64,000 nt of DNA from Psychroserpens sp. SPM9 (lineage in GTDB: Bacteria; Bacteroidota; Bacteroidia; Flavobacteriales; Flavobacteriaceae). Positions 24,775 through 33,684 of the stretch are shown here, piece by piece. Below the pieces are notes generated by a model that did no database searches, was not told the DNA's origin, and worked only from the letters and a program-made list of their open reading frames with translations. A program made the position numbers and the translations under genes. The stretch covers positions 434,001 through 498,000 of the forward strand of contig NZ_JANZNR010000001.1 of the NCBI RefSeq assembly GCF_025153525.1. The letters run 5' to 3'. The first letter of the stretch is position 1. The number at the start of each line of letters is the position of its first letter.

Positions 24775-27700
24775 TTAGAAATTAAGCCCAAATCCAAACG
24801 AGAATCGCAGACCTTCGGTACTGTTAAAAAGGTTGAATGTTCCTGAAAGGCTTTCAGCAGCAGTAATCCAAAATCCGCCACCATAATCGTTATGCCATTT
24901 ATCAGAATAATCTCCTTTGATCCATACACGACCCACATCAAATCCACCAAAAACTCCAATTTGAAGTGGTAAGGTTTTGGTTTTAAACGATTCAAAACTA
25001 TAGCGTAAATCGGCACTACCAACAAATGAATTTTTTCCTGTAAAACGCTCGGTTCGGTAACCTCGTAATCCGTTTCGTCCACCAATATTAGCCGCTTGGT
25101 AGAACACTAAATCATCACCAACCCTTACTTGTAATCTCGCATCTGTTTTTAAAACTAGTTTTCTATCTCGGCTTAAAGCGTTATAAAAGCCTAAATTAGA
25201 ATTGAGATACCCATAGGTGTTTTTTGTGTCTTTAAATTCGGTTTTACCACCAACATTGAATAAAAATGTCATGCCTCGAGTAGGATTGAGTTTATTATCA
25301 AAACTTGCATATTTATATTCGGCTTCTAAAGCACCAAAGAGACGTCTTTCATAAAATTCTTCAAATGATGATGGGACAAAATCGGTTATAAATCTGTCTG
25401 GTGTATCTTCAATTTCAATCGCTTCAAAAATGGCTCTAAAACCATAATCACTACCAAAATTTCCTTTTTTCAGAATTCCGGCTTTAGCCATATAAATACT
25501 TGTTTTGACTCGGTTATAATCGAGGTCCAGCTCATCATCTAGGTTTTCGGTTTCATTTCCGTAGCCAAAAAAGTTATTGGTGAAATTTTCTGAGGTAAAC
25601 TGACCACCTACGTGTAAATTCCAATCGTTCATAATATTGGCAAACTCCCCATCATACAGAAGTGAAAATCCGCTAGTAGCAAAAAAATAACCTCCTCTGA
25701 AGCGATGCTGTTGAGAAAACGGATTACGCTGAAACCCATTTTTAGTCTTCACAAACTGCAACCCTAGCGACATTCCGTCATCTGGATTAAAGCCAATTGC
25801 TGGGGTAATCACACTTTTATTTACAATATGTTTTTGATAATCGAAGAGGTTGAGTTTATAGATATCGGTTAATCTAATTGTGCCTCCTTTATTTTCTTTA
25901 ATAGTGTTGGGTTTGCTTTCGTGGTCATAAACTTTAACTCTTCGACCAGATTTAATGATATAAGTATCATTTTCCTGCCCACCAATAAGTCTTGTAAAAA
26001 TGAGATTATTAGCTTTACCTGTCACTTCAAAAACATCTTTATCGTCTAAACCGTAAATCCAAATCTCTTTCGTGATGTTTTTATTAAAAGTTTTGTCGAC
26101 AATCACCTCGCCTTTTTCACCATCTTTAATTCTGGATATTTTAACATGGGTTTCGTTGTCGCCAATTCTGTTAACTTCGATATAATCATCTTTATCGGTT
26201 CCTGTTAAAATAACCAGTTCGTTTAATACTTCATAATATCTAGCAGCGATGTCCAGTAGATTAGAACGTCTGCCTTTAAGTTTCTTTTTTATATCCTCTA
26301 AAGTCTCGTCATGAACGGCTTCAGGAACTTTTGAGAAGGCTTTTTCAATGACTTCATCGGTTATATTTTCCTGTAAAAACTGAGCGTGTTCTAACCATTT
26401 TTCTTTCGTTGCCTGCTGAACCATGACACGGTCAAGTTTTATACCTGCAGCATTCATCCACTCAATATCTTTAAGTTCTTCATCATACACTTGTAATTGC
26501 TTGGTGGAACCTGAAATAATTCGCATAACATCTAATAAGGCACCATCAAAATTAGAAAACACCTGATCTCTATCTCTTGGTATAGGACGAAACCACTTGT
26601 CACCATTTTCCTGATCAAACTGTGCCCAACGCCATTGGTCTTGATGTCTATCCCAATCTCCAATTAGCATATCAAATAAGCGTGCTCTTACGTAAGCATT
26701 ATCATCAATTTTATATTTTTCATCTTCTCTCACTTTCTCAATAATATCGTGAGTACTTTCAATATCATCAGCAAAACCAAAGTTGCGCTCGTCGGTGTAA
26801 TTTTCTTCTGGACGCTCTTCAATCATATACAATTCATCGCCATAGTCATTATTGTATTTTCCTAAGTGCTTATGCTTTGGTATATAATATATTTTAGGAT
26901 TGGTATGATAAATTTGTGCAGCGTCAGACAAATCTGGAACCACCATAAACGCATAGGGATGAGCAGCAGTATAAAAATCTTGTATCAATCCTTCAACGGC
27001 AGTTTTTTCAAATTCATCTTCAATATATGTATCTTTAAATACAACTGCTTGTAAATACTGTGTGGCGCTCTTTTTTAAAGCACGCATATTGAGTTCTCGA
27101 CCATCTTTGGTTTTTAAACGTATAGATCGAGTTTGGTGACCGCCACCTGCTCTTACAACTTCAAGTCCTCCATACAAAGTATCTAATGTTGCCACTTTCG
27201 CTGTGATTGTTGTACTGTAGACATCACGATAGTGGTCACCCCAAACAGATTCAAAAAATTTCGATTTATCGGTCGCTTCTTTTGTATAGATTGACGTTTC
27301 TATCTCCTGCGGAAATGTATCTGGTAATTTTGAGACGTCATAATCTTTTGTTGGCTCGTAAATTTCTTTGGCAAAAAGTAGTTTTGGTTGCCCATTTTCT
27401 TCCCCATAAATACTCACCCAACTGCTTCCATCTTTGTAAACAGTTAATTCTGCAAATCCTTGCTTTCCGTAGGAAAACAGTCCGTTATTACTTAATTGAG
27501 CAAAAGATTCTTTAGCGCCTGCTCCAGAAACTATTTGTTTGATTCGTTCGTTTTCAATGTACTGAAGCGTATGTTCATGACCAGAAACAAAGACTAGGTT
27601 TTCAGATTCAAATGCCAAGGTTTCTAAACGGTTCATTAACTTATTGTATTGTTCGTTATATCGATCCTGAATAGACACACCGCCTTGTGTTCTAATTTGT

Positions 27701-28482
27701 GTGATTAGAGACGCAAAAATCGGTACAGGGAATTTACTTTGCGTCGGATATAAATGTTTTTTTGCCGCATAATAACCACCATGAACACCATTGGTATACA
27801 TAGGATGATGCATTGCAAATACAATGGTTTTGTTTTGAGCCTTTTTTATTTCGCCTTCAATTTCTTCAAAAAAGCGTTCTCTGGTTTTGATTTCACATTC
27901 ATCGTTTATCGTCGGGTTTTTATTCCAGTCTTCTAAGTACCATTGGGTATCAATAACAATTAATTGAATGGTTTCACCCACATCAATACTTTCTAACGGA
28001 CAACCATTTTCTGGCTGAAATGTATTTTTTCCGAGTGCGTCTTCAATATATTTTTCTTGTCGTTTGAGGCCTTTCAGTCTGTCGGCATACCAATCGTGAT
28101 TTCCCGGAATAAATAAGACCTCACCTTTAAAATTTTTAACAGCTTTAATTTGACCATTAAGCGCATTTTCAGCTGCTGCTCTTCCTTCTTCATCTTTTGC
28201 CGGCAATCCTTCAGGATAAATATTATCACCCAAGAATAGTGTATAATCTCCTTTAGTATCTTTATTAGCAATATGATTATTAAAAGCGGTTAAAGCTTTA
28301 GACATGCCGCCTTGGGGTGATTTTCCCGCATCGCCAATTAGATAGAATGTTCTATCTATTTCTTTGTTTGGTCGAACAGCCTCTGCGCTACCCTCTTCTT
28401 TATATTGCGCTTTATAAGTTGCACAAGCATTAATTAAAAAACTGATTATAAAAAGTGTAGTTAATTTCTTAAAGTTGGTCAT
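24775..28482 (-). CDS. Lipoprotein metallophosphatase / kinase-like / Omp85 barrel fusion
   Basis: A 1235-residue surface protein with three parts. It starts with a lipoprotein signal (ISFLINAC, Cys 20). Residues 40-350 are a calcineurin-type phosphoesterase with all motifs: LIGDAGK (Asp 51), FLGDNIY (85), PGNHDWY (127), MHHPMY and VSGHEH. Residues about 440-760 form a conserved middle domain; LIGDWDRHQDQW near 609 and PIPRDRDQVF near 636 resemble the catalytic DRH and metal-binding loops of Fam20C/CotH-like atypical kinases, and RSIRLKTKDGRELNMRALKK near 455 looks like an N-lobe. After about 880 comes an outer-membrane barrel with the Omp85-type loop motif GLRGYRTERF near 1140, ending in Phe. 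Kinase-likeness is an inference; phosphatase and barrel are clear. Confidence 0.85.
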   Translation of the reverse strand: MTNFKKLTTLFIISFLINACATYKAQYKEEGSAEAVRPNKEIDRTFYLIGDAGKSPQGGMSKALTAFNNHIANKDTKGDYTLFLGDNIYPEGLPAKDEEGRAAAENALNGQIKAVKNFKGEVLFIPGNHDWYADRLKGLKRQEKYIEDALGKNTFQPENGCPLESIDVGETIQLIVIDTQWYLEDWNKNPTINDECEIKTRERFFEEIEGEIKKAQNKTIVFAMHHPMYTNGVHGGYYAAKKHLYPTQSKFPVPIFASLITQIRTQGGVSIQDRYNEQYNKLMNRLETLAFESENLVFVSGHEHTLQYIENERIKQIVSGAGAKESFAQLSNNGLFSYGKQGFAELTVYKDGSSWVSIYGEENGQPKLLFAKEIYEPTKDYDVSKLPDTFPQEIETSIYTKEATDKSKFFESVWGDHYRDVYSTTITAKVATLDTLYGGLEVVRAGGGHQTRSIRLKTKDGRELNMRALKKSATQYLQAVVFKDTYIEDEFEKTAVEGLIQDFYTAAHPYAFMVVPDLSDAAQIYHTNPKIYYIPKHKHLGKYNNDYGDELYMIEERPEENYTDERNFGFADDIESTHDIIEKVREDEKYKIDDNAYVRARLFDMLIGDWDRHQDQWRWAQFDQENGDKWFRPIPRDRDQVFSNFDGALLDVMRIISGSTKQLQVYDEELKDIEWMNAAGIKLDRVMVQQATKEKWLEHAQFLQENITDEVIEKAFSKVPEAVHDETLEDIKKKLKGRRSNLLDIAARYYEVLNELVILTGTDKDDYIEVNRIGDNETHVKISRIKDGEKGEVIVDKTFNKNITKEIWIYGLDDKDVFEVTGKANNLIFTRLIGGQENDTYIIKSGRRVKVYDHESKPNTIKENKGGTIRLTDIYKLNLFDYQKHIVNKSVITPAIGFNPDDGMSLGLQFVKTKNGFQRNPFSQQHRFRGGYFFATSGFSLLYDGEFANIMNDWNLHVGGQFTSENFTNNFFGYGNETENLDDELDLDYNRVKTSIYMAKAGILKKGNFGSDYGFRAIFEAIEIEDTPDRFITDFVPSSFEEFYERRLFGALEAEYKYASFDNKLNPTRGMTFLFNVGGKTEFKDTKNTYGYLNSNLGFYNALSRDRKLVLKTDARLQVRVGDDLVFYQAANIGGRNGLRGYRTERFTGKNSFVGSADLRYSFESFKTKTLPLQIGVFGGFDVGRVWIKGDYSDKWHNDYGGGFWITAAESLSGTFNLFNSTEGLRFSFGFGLNF

Positions 28483-28556
28483 TGTTTATAGTTTAGATTA
28501 CAAAAAAAAGGTATTAAAAGGTTACTTTTTATCTGTATCCCTAAAGATATTGATTC

Positions 28557-29501
28557 TTAAGCTAATTTTTCCCAAAGGCTATCTGTAAAATAATGCTTAC
28601 AATCTAAAAAGTGTTTATTAATGCTAAAATTGGTTTGCTCAGATAAGTCTTCAATTTCAGAAAGTGTATATTTTTTTGAAAGTTCTGTCCATATCAATTC
28701 ATTTTGTTTAAAACCTATAGAAGTATTTAAATCTTTAATATAAACTGTTTGCGCTTTTAGACTTACTATATAGCTTTTCACTTCACCATTTATAGGATTG
28801 TAGTGACAATAAAAATCAAAATCATCGATTTTAAAATCGGCTCCTAATTCTCTATTTATACGGATTAACAGATTGAGGTTAAACCGTTTTGTCACACCAG
28901 CTTTATCATAATAAGCGTTATGAATTATAATGGGGTTTTTCTTTAAATCGATACCAATAAGCAGCTTATCATTGATATTCATATTATCATTAAAAAGTCG
29001 TAGAAGCTTCCTGGCTTTTTCTTCAGAATAGTTTCCAATATTACTTCCTAAAAACAATAATAAACTTGGTGTTTTATGCTCTGACGTTTCACGTAATATC
29101 TCAAAATAATCACCAACCTTTGGCTGGATAGATAGTTTAGGCAAGCGTTCTTTTAACTTTTCAGAAAGCAAGGTAATAGCCTCCTGAGAAATATCAATTG
29201 GCACATAATTAAATGGGATGTCTTTATTAACTAAATACTCTAATAATTTAAAAGTTTTAAAACCATCACCAGCTCCAAGTTCAATAATATTAAACGGTTG
29301 TTCAAACTCTAAAGCTTCCACGATTTGTTTGGCTTGTAATGACAAGATTTCAAATTCAGAATCGGTTAGATAATATTCCGGCATTTGCATAATTTCCTGA
29401 AAGATGCGGCTTCCATTATCATCGTAAAAATACTTGGAAGATAAGTATTTGTTTTTGGCTTTTAAACCTTCTAAAATGTCTTTTTCAAACGTATTTTCCA
29501 T
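28557..29501 (-). CDS. egtD: L-histidine N-alpha-methyltransferase (EgtD-like)
   Basis: A 314-residue SAM-dependent methyltransferase of the DUF2260/EgtD family. FNIIELGAGDGFKTF near residue 75 is the SAM-binding glycine-rich loop, LLLFLGSNIGNYS near 150 and the starting motif YFYDDNGSRIFQEIMQMPEYYLTDSE are family signatures (the YY and DE of the histidine site). EgtD trimethylates histidine to hercynine, the first step to ergothioneine. It begins one base after the stop of the egtB-like gene. EgtC and EgtE are not nearby, so the final steps must be elsewhere or handled by a different route. Confidence 0.85.
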   Translation of the reverse strand: MENTFEKDILEGLKAKNKYLSSKYFYDDNGSRIFQEIMQMPEYYLTDSEFEILSLQAKQIVEALEFEQPFNIIELGAGDGFKTFKLLEYLVNKDIPFNYVPIDISQEAITLLSEKLKERLPKLSIQPKVGDYFEILRETSEHKTPSLLLFLGSNIGNYSEEKARKLLRLFNDNMNINDKLLIGIDLKKNPIIIHNAYYDKAGVTKRFNLNLLIRINRELGADFKIDDFDFYCHYNPINGEVKSYIVSLKAQTVYIKDLNTSIGFKQNELIWTELSKKYTLSEIEDLSEQTNFSINKHFLDCKHYFTDSLWEKLA

Positions 29502-29502
29502 A

Positions 29503-30648
29503 TTATTTTACGAGCCTGATTCCTGAAAATTGCCATCTCATTTCTGGATGAAAAAAATTGCGATATGTTGGTCTGCTATGACCTTCAACGGTAGCTACCG
29601 AAGCTCCTCTAAGCACCATTTGATTAATCATAAACTTGCCATTGTATTCGCCTAATGCGCCTGGCGCTTTTGAAAAATTAGGATAAGGCAAATAGGCGCT
29701 ATTGGTCCATTCCCAAAGTTGTCCGTAAGCAAATTGCTTTGAGGCTACTTCCCATTCAAATTCTGTTGGTAATCGCATGTGTTTCCATTCGGCAAAAGCA
29801 TAAGCTTCATAAAAGCTAATGTGACTTACAGGTTCGTTGGGCTTAACCTCTTGAAAGCCTTGAAGCGTATAATAATGCCATTTCCCATCGATTTGATGCC
29901 AATATTCGGGAGCCTTAATATCGTTTTGCTGGATGTAATCCCAACCTTCAGCATGCCATAAATTGAAATTTTTATATCCACCTGCGTCAATAAACTCCAT
30001 ATACGCTTTATTGGTTACGAGTTGATCTGATATTTCAAATTCGTGTAAAAACACCTTGTGATATCCCAGTTCATTATCATAACAAAAAGTATCACTATCG
30101 TGACCAATCGCATAGACGCCCTCGTCAATTTTTAACCATTTTGAAGGCTGTTCAATTTCGGTTAATTCTATCTTATTTTCTAGGGTAGGAAACGTTGGCT
30201 GATATCCTAAAATATATTTGATGTCGTAGTAAAATAATTCTTGATGTTGCTGTTCGTGTTGAATCCCAAGCATTATAATATCTTTTATAGGTTCTGAAGG
30301 CTGAGTGTCTAAAAACAGAAGCATTTGTTCATCGACATACTTTCGGTAAGCGTACACTTCATCAACTGTTGGCCGCGTCATCAAACCTCTGTTTGGACGC
30401 AATACCCGAGTTCCGGCATTGTTATAATAGCTATTGAACAAATAGGCAAAATCTGCGTCATACACCTTATAATCAGACATAAATTCGGAAAGTACAAATT
30501 GTTCAAAAAACCAGGTACTATGTGCTAAATGCCATTTTGGCGGCGACACAAATACTTCAGGTTGCACCGAATAGTCTTCAGTTTTAAGGGATTTACAAAT
30601 AATTACAAACCGTTTCCGAGTGTGTATATACGAATCTTTTAATGTCAT
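29503..30648 (-). CDS. egtB: Ergothioneine-type sulfoxide synthase (EgtB-like)
   Basis: A 381-residue non-heme iron enzyme with an N-terminal DinB_2 domain and a C-terminal FGE-sulfatase/lectin-like domain. The expected three-His iron site is visible: His43 in KWHLAHSTWFFEQ, His131 and His135 in IQHEQQHQELFY. The C-terminal domain has RLPTEFEWEVA near 290 and SRPTYRNFFHPEMRWQFSGIRL at the end, as in EgtB/OvoA. It forms the C-S bond between hercynine and a thiol donor. Next to egtD, ergothioneine is favoured over ovothiol, since OvoA carries a fused methyltransferase. It follows the hydrolase-OsmC gene by 22 bases. Confidence 0.85.
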   Translation of the reverse strand: MTLKDSYIHTRKRFVIICKSLKTEDYSVQPEVFVSPPKWHLAHSTWFFEQFVLSEFMSDYKVYDADFAYLFNSYYNNAGTRVLRPNRGLMTRPTVDEVYAYRKYVDEQMLLFLDTQPSEPIKDIIMLGIQHEQQHQELFYYDIKYILGYQPTFPTLENKIELTEIEQPSKWLKIDEGVYAIGHDSDTFCYDNELGYHKVFLHEFEISDQLVTNKAYMEFIDAGGYKNFNLWHAEGWDYIQQNDIKAPEYWHQIDGKWHYYTLQGFQEVKPNEPVSHISFYEAYAFAEWKHMRLPTEFEWEVASKQFAYGQLWEWTNSAYLPYPNFSKAPGALGEYNGKFMINQMVLRGASVATVEGHSRPTYRNFFHPEMRWQFSGIRLVK

Positions 30649-30670
30649 TGATTATTTCTAAAACTATAAA

Positions 30671-31888
30671 TTAAATAAGTTCTGTGTCGATAATAACTTC
30701 ACTTTGCAATGTTTTATGAACGGGACATTTGGAAGCAATTTCTTTTAGGCGTTGTTTTTGAGACTCGTCTAAGTTACCAATAAAAGTCAACTTTTTTGAT
30801 AAATGATCCAATCGCGTTGGTTTCTCAAGATCTAACATTAAATCGTCACTATGCTTTTTAGAATAGGTAATATAGGCATACACTTCTTGTAAATCCCATT
30901 GTTTACGTTCGGCATATAATTTTAAGGTCATGACTGTACAAGCTGCCAAACCTGCACTAAGAAAATCATAAGGCGAAGGCCCAAAATCATCGCCTCCAAC
31001 CGAACTAGGTTCATCTGCAATAAAGCTATGCTTAGCCGTTTGAATGGTTGTTGTAAAATGATTTTCTTTTAAATCTAAATGTGCCACCAACTGTTCTCCA
31101 GAGGTATCGAGCATGGTATTGTCTTGTGTTGAAAAATAGCGTTTAACCCAACTTCCAATCATATCGCCTACATACAAACTATCTTGAGTGTTACTCAATA
31201 AATGATCGGCATTGTCTAAACTTATAAAACTCTTAGGATGATGCGCACTAACATATAACTTTTCGGCATTTTTAATTCCTACAATGGTATCAATCGGAGA
31301 ATGTAAAATGAGTAATGGTTTTCGCAAGGCCTTTACAATTGAAGGCAAATCAGTTTTATCAAAATCGGATACAAAGGCTTCATCAATCTTAAATGGGCGT
31401 CCGCCAATATTAACTTCTACTCTTCCTTTATCTTTAATTTCCTCTATACCATGAGAAAACAAATGTTTCACATGGCTCACACTTGCTGGAGCACCAACAG
31501 TCGCCACAGCTTTTACATTATCTAATTTTGATGCTGCAACTAAAACGGCCGCACCTCCCAGAGAATGTCCAACTAAAAGTGAAGGAGCTTGATACTCTGC
31601 TTTTAAAAAGTCGTTTACCGCTATTAAATCATCGACATTAGCTGAAAAATGACTTTCGGCAAACTCACCTTCACTACGTCCTAATCCGGTAAAATCAAAA
31701 CGTACAACACCAAAACCATGTTGGGTTAATGCTCTGCTTATATTTTTCACAGCATTTAAAGAACTGCTACAAGTAAAACAATGCGCAAAAATGGCAAAGT
31801 GTTTTGGCTTTTGGTTTGCCGGCAATTCTAAATAAGCTTGAAGTTTAAGCCCTTTCTTATTTTCTATTTTAAGTCGTTCGTTATTCAT
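30671..31888 (-). CDS. Bifunctional alpha/beta hydrolase / OsmC protein
   Basis: A 405-residue fusion. Residues 1-250 are an alpha/beta hydrolase with the nucleophile elbow [13 protein letters not shown] near residue 107. Residues 265-405 are an OsmC/Ohr-type domain with both redox Cys: one in [15 protein letters not shown] near 315, the other in [12 protein letters not shown] near 390. OsmC/Ohr domains reduce organic hydroperoxides with a Cys pair. The fusion could deacylate and then reduce lipid peroxides; this is inferred. It starts 8 bases inside the small ORF upstream, so is translationally coupled to selO through it, and precedes egtB. Confidence 0.88.
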   Translation of the reverse strand: MNNERLKIENKKGLKLQAYLELPANQKPKHFAIFAHCFTCSSSLNAVKNISRALTQHGFGVVRFDFTGLGRSEGEFAESHFSANVDDLIAVNDFLKAEYQAPSLLVGHSLGGAAVLVAASKLDNVKAVATVGAPASVSHVKHLFSHGIEEIKDKGRVEVNIGGRPFKIDEAFVSDFDKTDLPSIVKALRKPLLILHSPIDTIVGIKNAEKLYVSAHHPKSFISLDNADHLLSNTQDSLYVGDMIGSWVKRYFSTQDNTMLDTSGEQLVAHLDLKENHFTTTIQTAKHSFIADEPSSVGGDDFGPSPYDFLSAGLAACTVMTLKLYAERKQWDLQEVYAYITYSKKHSDDLMLDLEKPTRLDHLSKKLTFIGNLDESQKQRLKEIASKCPVHKTLQSEVIIDTELI

Positions 31889-31985
31889 AAATCTTTTGGT
31901 AATTATTTAAAAACTGAATTACTTTTTCTTCTGGCATTTCACTATAACCTTCAGGCAGTGCTTGAGTTTGCTTCAACACATACAT
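31881..31985 (-). CDS. Small ORF (34 residues) linking selO and the hydrolase-OsmC gene
   Basis: This frame begins ATG TAT GTG TTG and encodes 34 residues (starting [18 protein letters not shown], ending QKIYE). Its start shares one base with the stop of selO (TAATG) and its stop lies 3 bases past the ATG of the hydrolase-OsmC gene (8-base overlap). All three therefore form a continuous overlap chain, a pattern of translational coupling. The composition is soluble and helical, without a membrane segment or Cys. Nothing is recognised. It is real if the pattern and sequence recur between these genes in related genomes. Confidence 0.5.
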   Translation of the reverse strand: MYVLKQTQALPEGYSEMPEEKVIQFLNNYQKIYE

Positions 31986-33547
31986 TAGGAACTACAAGAT
32001 AACATCGAACAACCAACCTTATGTCTTGCCCAATCTGGTCGTTTTGCAAACCATTTCTCATGTTCAGGTTGTTCAGCATAAGGTTGTTTTAAAAGCTGAA
32101 ACAATTCATCAATGCGTTTATAATCTCCATTATTGGCATCGTCTATGGCTAATTGTGCCATATAATTTCTAAGCACATATTTAGGGTTGGTTGCATTCAT
32201 TTTAACTTTCCGTTCCTCATCAGATAACAACTCATTCTCTAATCTCGAATCATAGGCCTTAAACCAATCGCGCCATTGCTGCGCTATACTATCGGCAATA
32301 TCATTAGGCACATAAAAGGCGTCTTTTACCACCTCCAACCCTTTTGGGCCATCTCCTTTTTTGAAGTTGCTCAAATTTCTGAAGAACAAAGTCATATCTG
32401 TTTCGGTTAATAACAAGGCATCTTCTAAATTCTGAATCAATATATGATCTTGGTCGTCATTTTGTGCTAAACCTAATTTGGAACGCATCATGTCCAGAGA
32501 TTTTTTTTCAAAATTGCTTTTGTAAGTCTCCAATATATCTTCTAAAGGCACAGTATCTTCAATGAGCGGATACAAGGCATTGGCAAGTTGATATAAATTC
32601 CAAAGTCCAATATTAGGCTGATTCCCATAACGGTAGCGCTTATGCTGGCTGTCGGTTGTATTTGGCGTCCATCCAAAATCAAAACCTTCCAACCATCCGT
32701 AGGGTCCGTAATCAATAGTTAATCCGAGAATAGACATATTATCGGTATTCATCACACCATGAACAAAGCCAACACGTTGCCAGTGGATAATCATTTCTAA
32801 TGTACGATGAGACACTTCAGCAAAAAACTTAATATAAGTCGCTTTTGAGGGCTGTCCTAAATGTGGATAGTGGTGCTTTATGGTATAATCGACTAACGTC
32901 TTCAAAGTCTTATGATCTTGTCTTGCGGCGAAAATTTCAAAACTTCCGAAGCGTAAAAAGGAAGGCGCCACACGGGTCACAATAGCCCCTTTTTCATAAG
33001 CAGCATTACCATCATACAACATATCTCTCAAAACGTCATCTCCTGACAAAGCCAGAGTTAATGCTCGCGTTGTTGGCACACCTAAATGAAACATCGCTTC
33101 ACTACATAAGTACTCCCGAATGGATGAACGCAACACTGCTAATCCATCGGCTGTTCTAGAATAAGGTGTTTCTCCAGCACCTTTTAGCTGTACGGTCCAA
33201 TGCTTATCATCGTGTTCAATTTCAAACAAATTGATGGCTCTTCCGTCACCTAATTGGCCTGCCCAGTTTCCAAATTGATGACCTCCATAACACATCGCAT
33301 AAGGTTTAGTGCTTTCTAAGACTTTTTGTCCTGAAAAAATATCTAAAAAGGTTTGGCTAGAAATATCAGCTTCTGTAATTCCTAAGGCCTTGGCCATAGC
33401 TCTCGATACATGGAGCATTTCAGGCTGGCTTGTCGACTTGGGAGTGACGTACGAAAAGCAGGCTGATTTAACCTGTCGTCTGGTATTCTCTAGAACAGGA
33501 TCTGCAGGTAGGTTTTGAGTAAATGTATTCTTGATATTTAGTTGCAT
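31985..33547 (-). CDS. selO: SelO/YdiU-family protein adenylyltransferase
   Basis: A 520-residue pseudokinase-fold AMP transferase. Motifs include HQFGNWAGQLGDGRA near residue 91, LKGAGETPYSR near 120, EYLCSEAMFHLGVPTTRAL near 150, and the metal/ATP loop HGVMNTDNMSILGLTIDYGP near 264. The C-terminus is CSMLSCSS, with Cys where selenoproteins have Sec, close to the end as in other bacterial SelO. The family transfers AMP to Ser, Thr or Tyr of proteins and is linked to redox stress. It heads the run selO, small ORF, hydrolase-OsmC, egtB, egtD. A clear promoter is not found in the 143-base gap upstream. Confidence 0.92.
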   Translation of the reverse strand: MQLNIKNTFTQNLPADPVLENTRRQVKSACFSYVTPKSTSQPEMLHVSRAMAKALGITEADISSQTFLDIFSGQKVLESTKPYAMCYGGHQFGNWAGQLGDGRAINLFEIEHDDKHWTVQLKGAGETPYSRTADGLAVLRSSIREYLCSEAMFHLGVPTTRALTLALSGDDVLRDMLYDGNAAYEKGAIVTRVAPSFLRFGSFEIFAARQDHKTLKTLVDYTIKHHYPHLGQPSKATYIKFFAEVSHRTLEMIIHWQRVGFVHGVMNTDNMSILGLTIDYGPYGWLEGFDFGWTPNTTDSQHKRYRYGNQPNIGLWNLYQLANALYPLIEDTVPLEDILETYKSNFEKKSLDMMRSKLGLAQNDDQDHILIQNLEDALLLTETDMTLFFRNLSNFKKGDGPKGLEVVKDAFYVPNDIADSIAQQWRDWFKAYDSRLENELLSDEERKVKMNATNPKYVLRNYMAQLAIDDANNGDYKRIDELFQLLKQPYAEQPEHEKWFAKRPDWARHKVGCSMLSCSS

Positions 33548-33684
33548 TTGGCTTCTTTAATCGATAAGATTAATTTTTTTAGTCATAAAGACATAATTTA
33601 CGAATTATTTTGTCGTTTATGCTGATTGGAAATTACATATTATGTTAATTCTTAATTTCGTAATTTTACTTTAATCTATAATTG

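Noticed and set aside
24729-25085. A 118-residue minus-strand frame at the 3' end of the barrel gene in another frame.
   Set aside because: It overlaps the barrel C-terminus and the DUF2254 start in an alternative frame; the real genes have proper motifs.
27207-27515. A 102-residue plus-strand frame inside the large phosphatase-barrel gene.
   Set aside because: Antisense to a well-supported gene with complete motifs; no domain or start signal.
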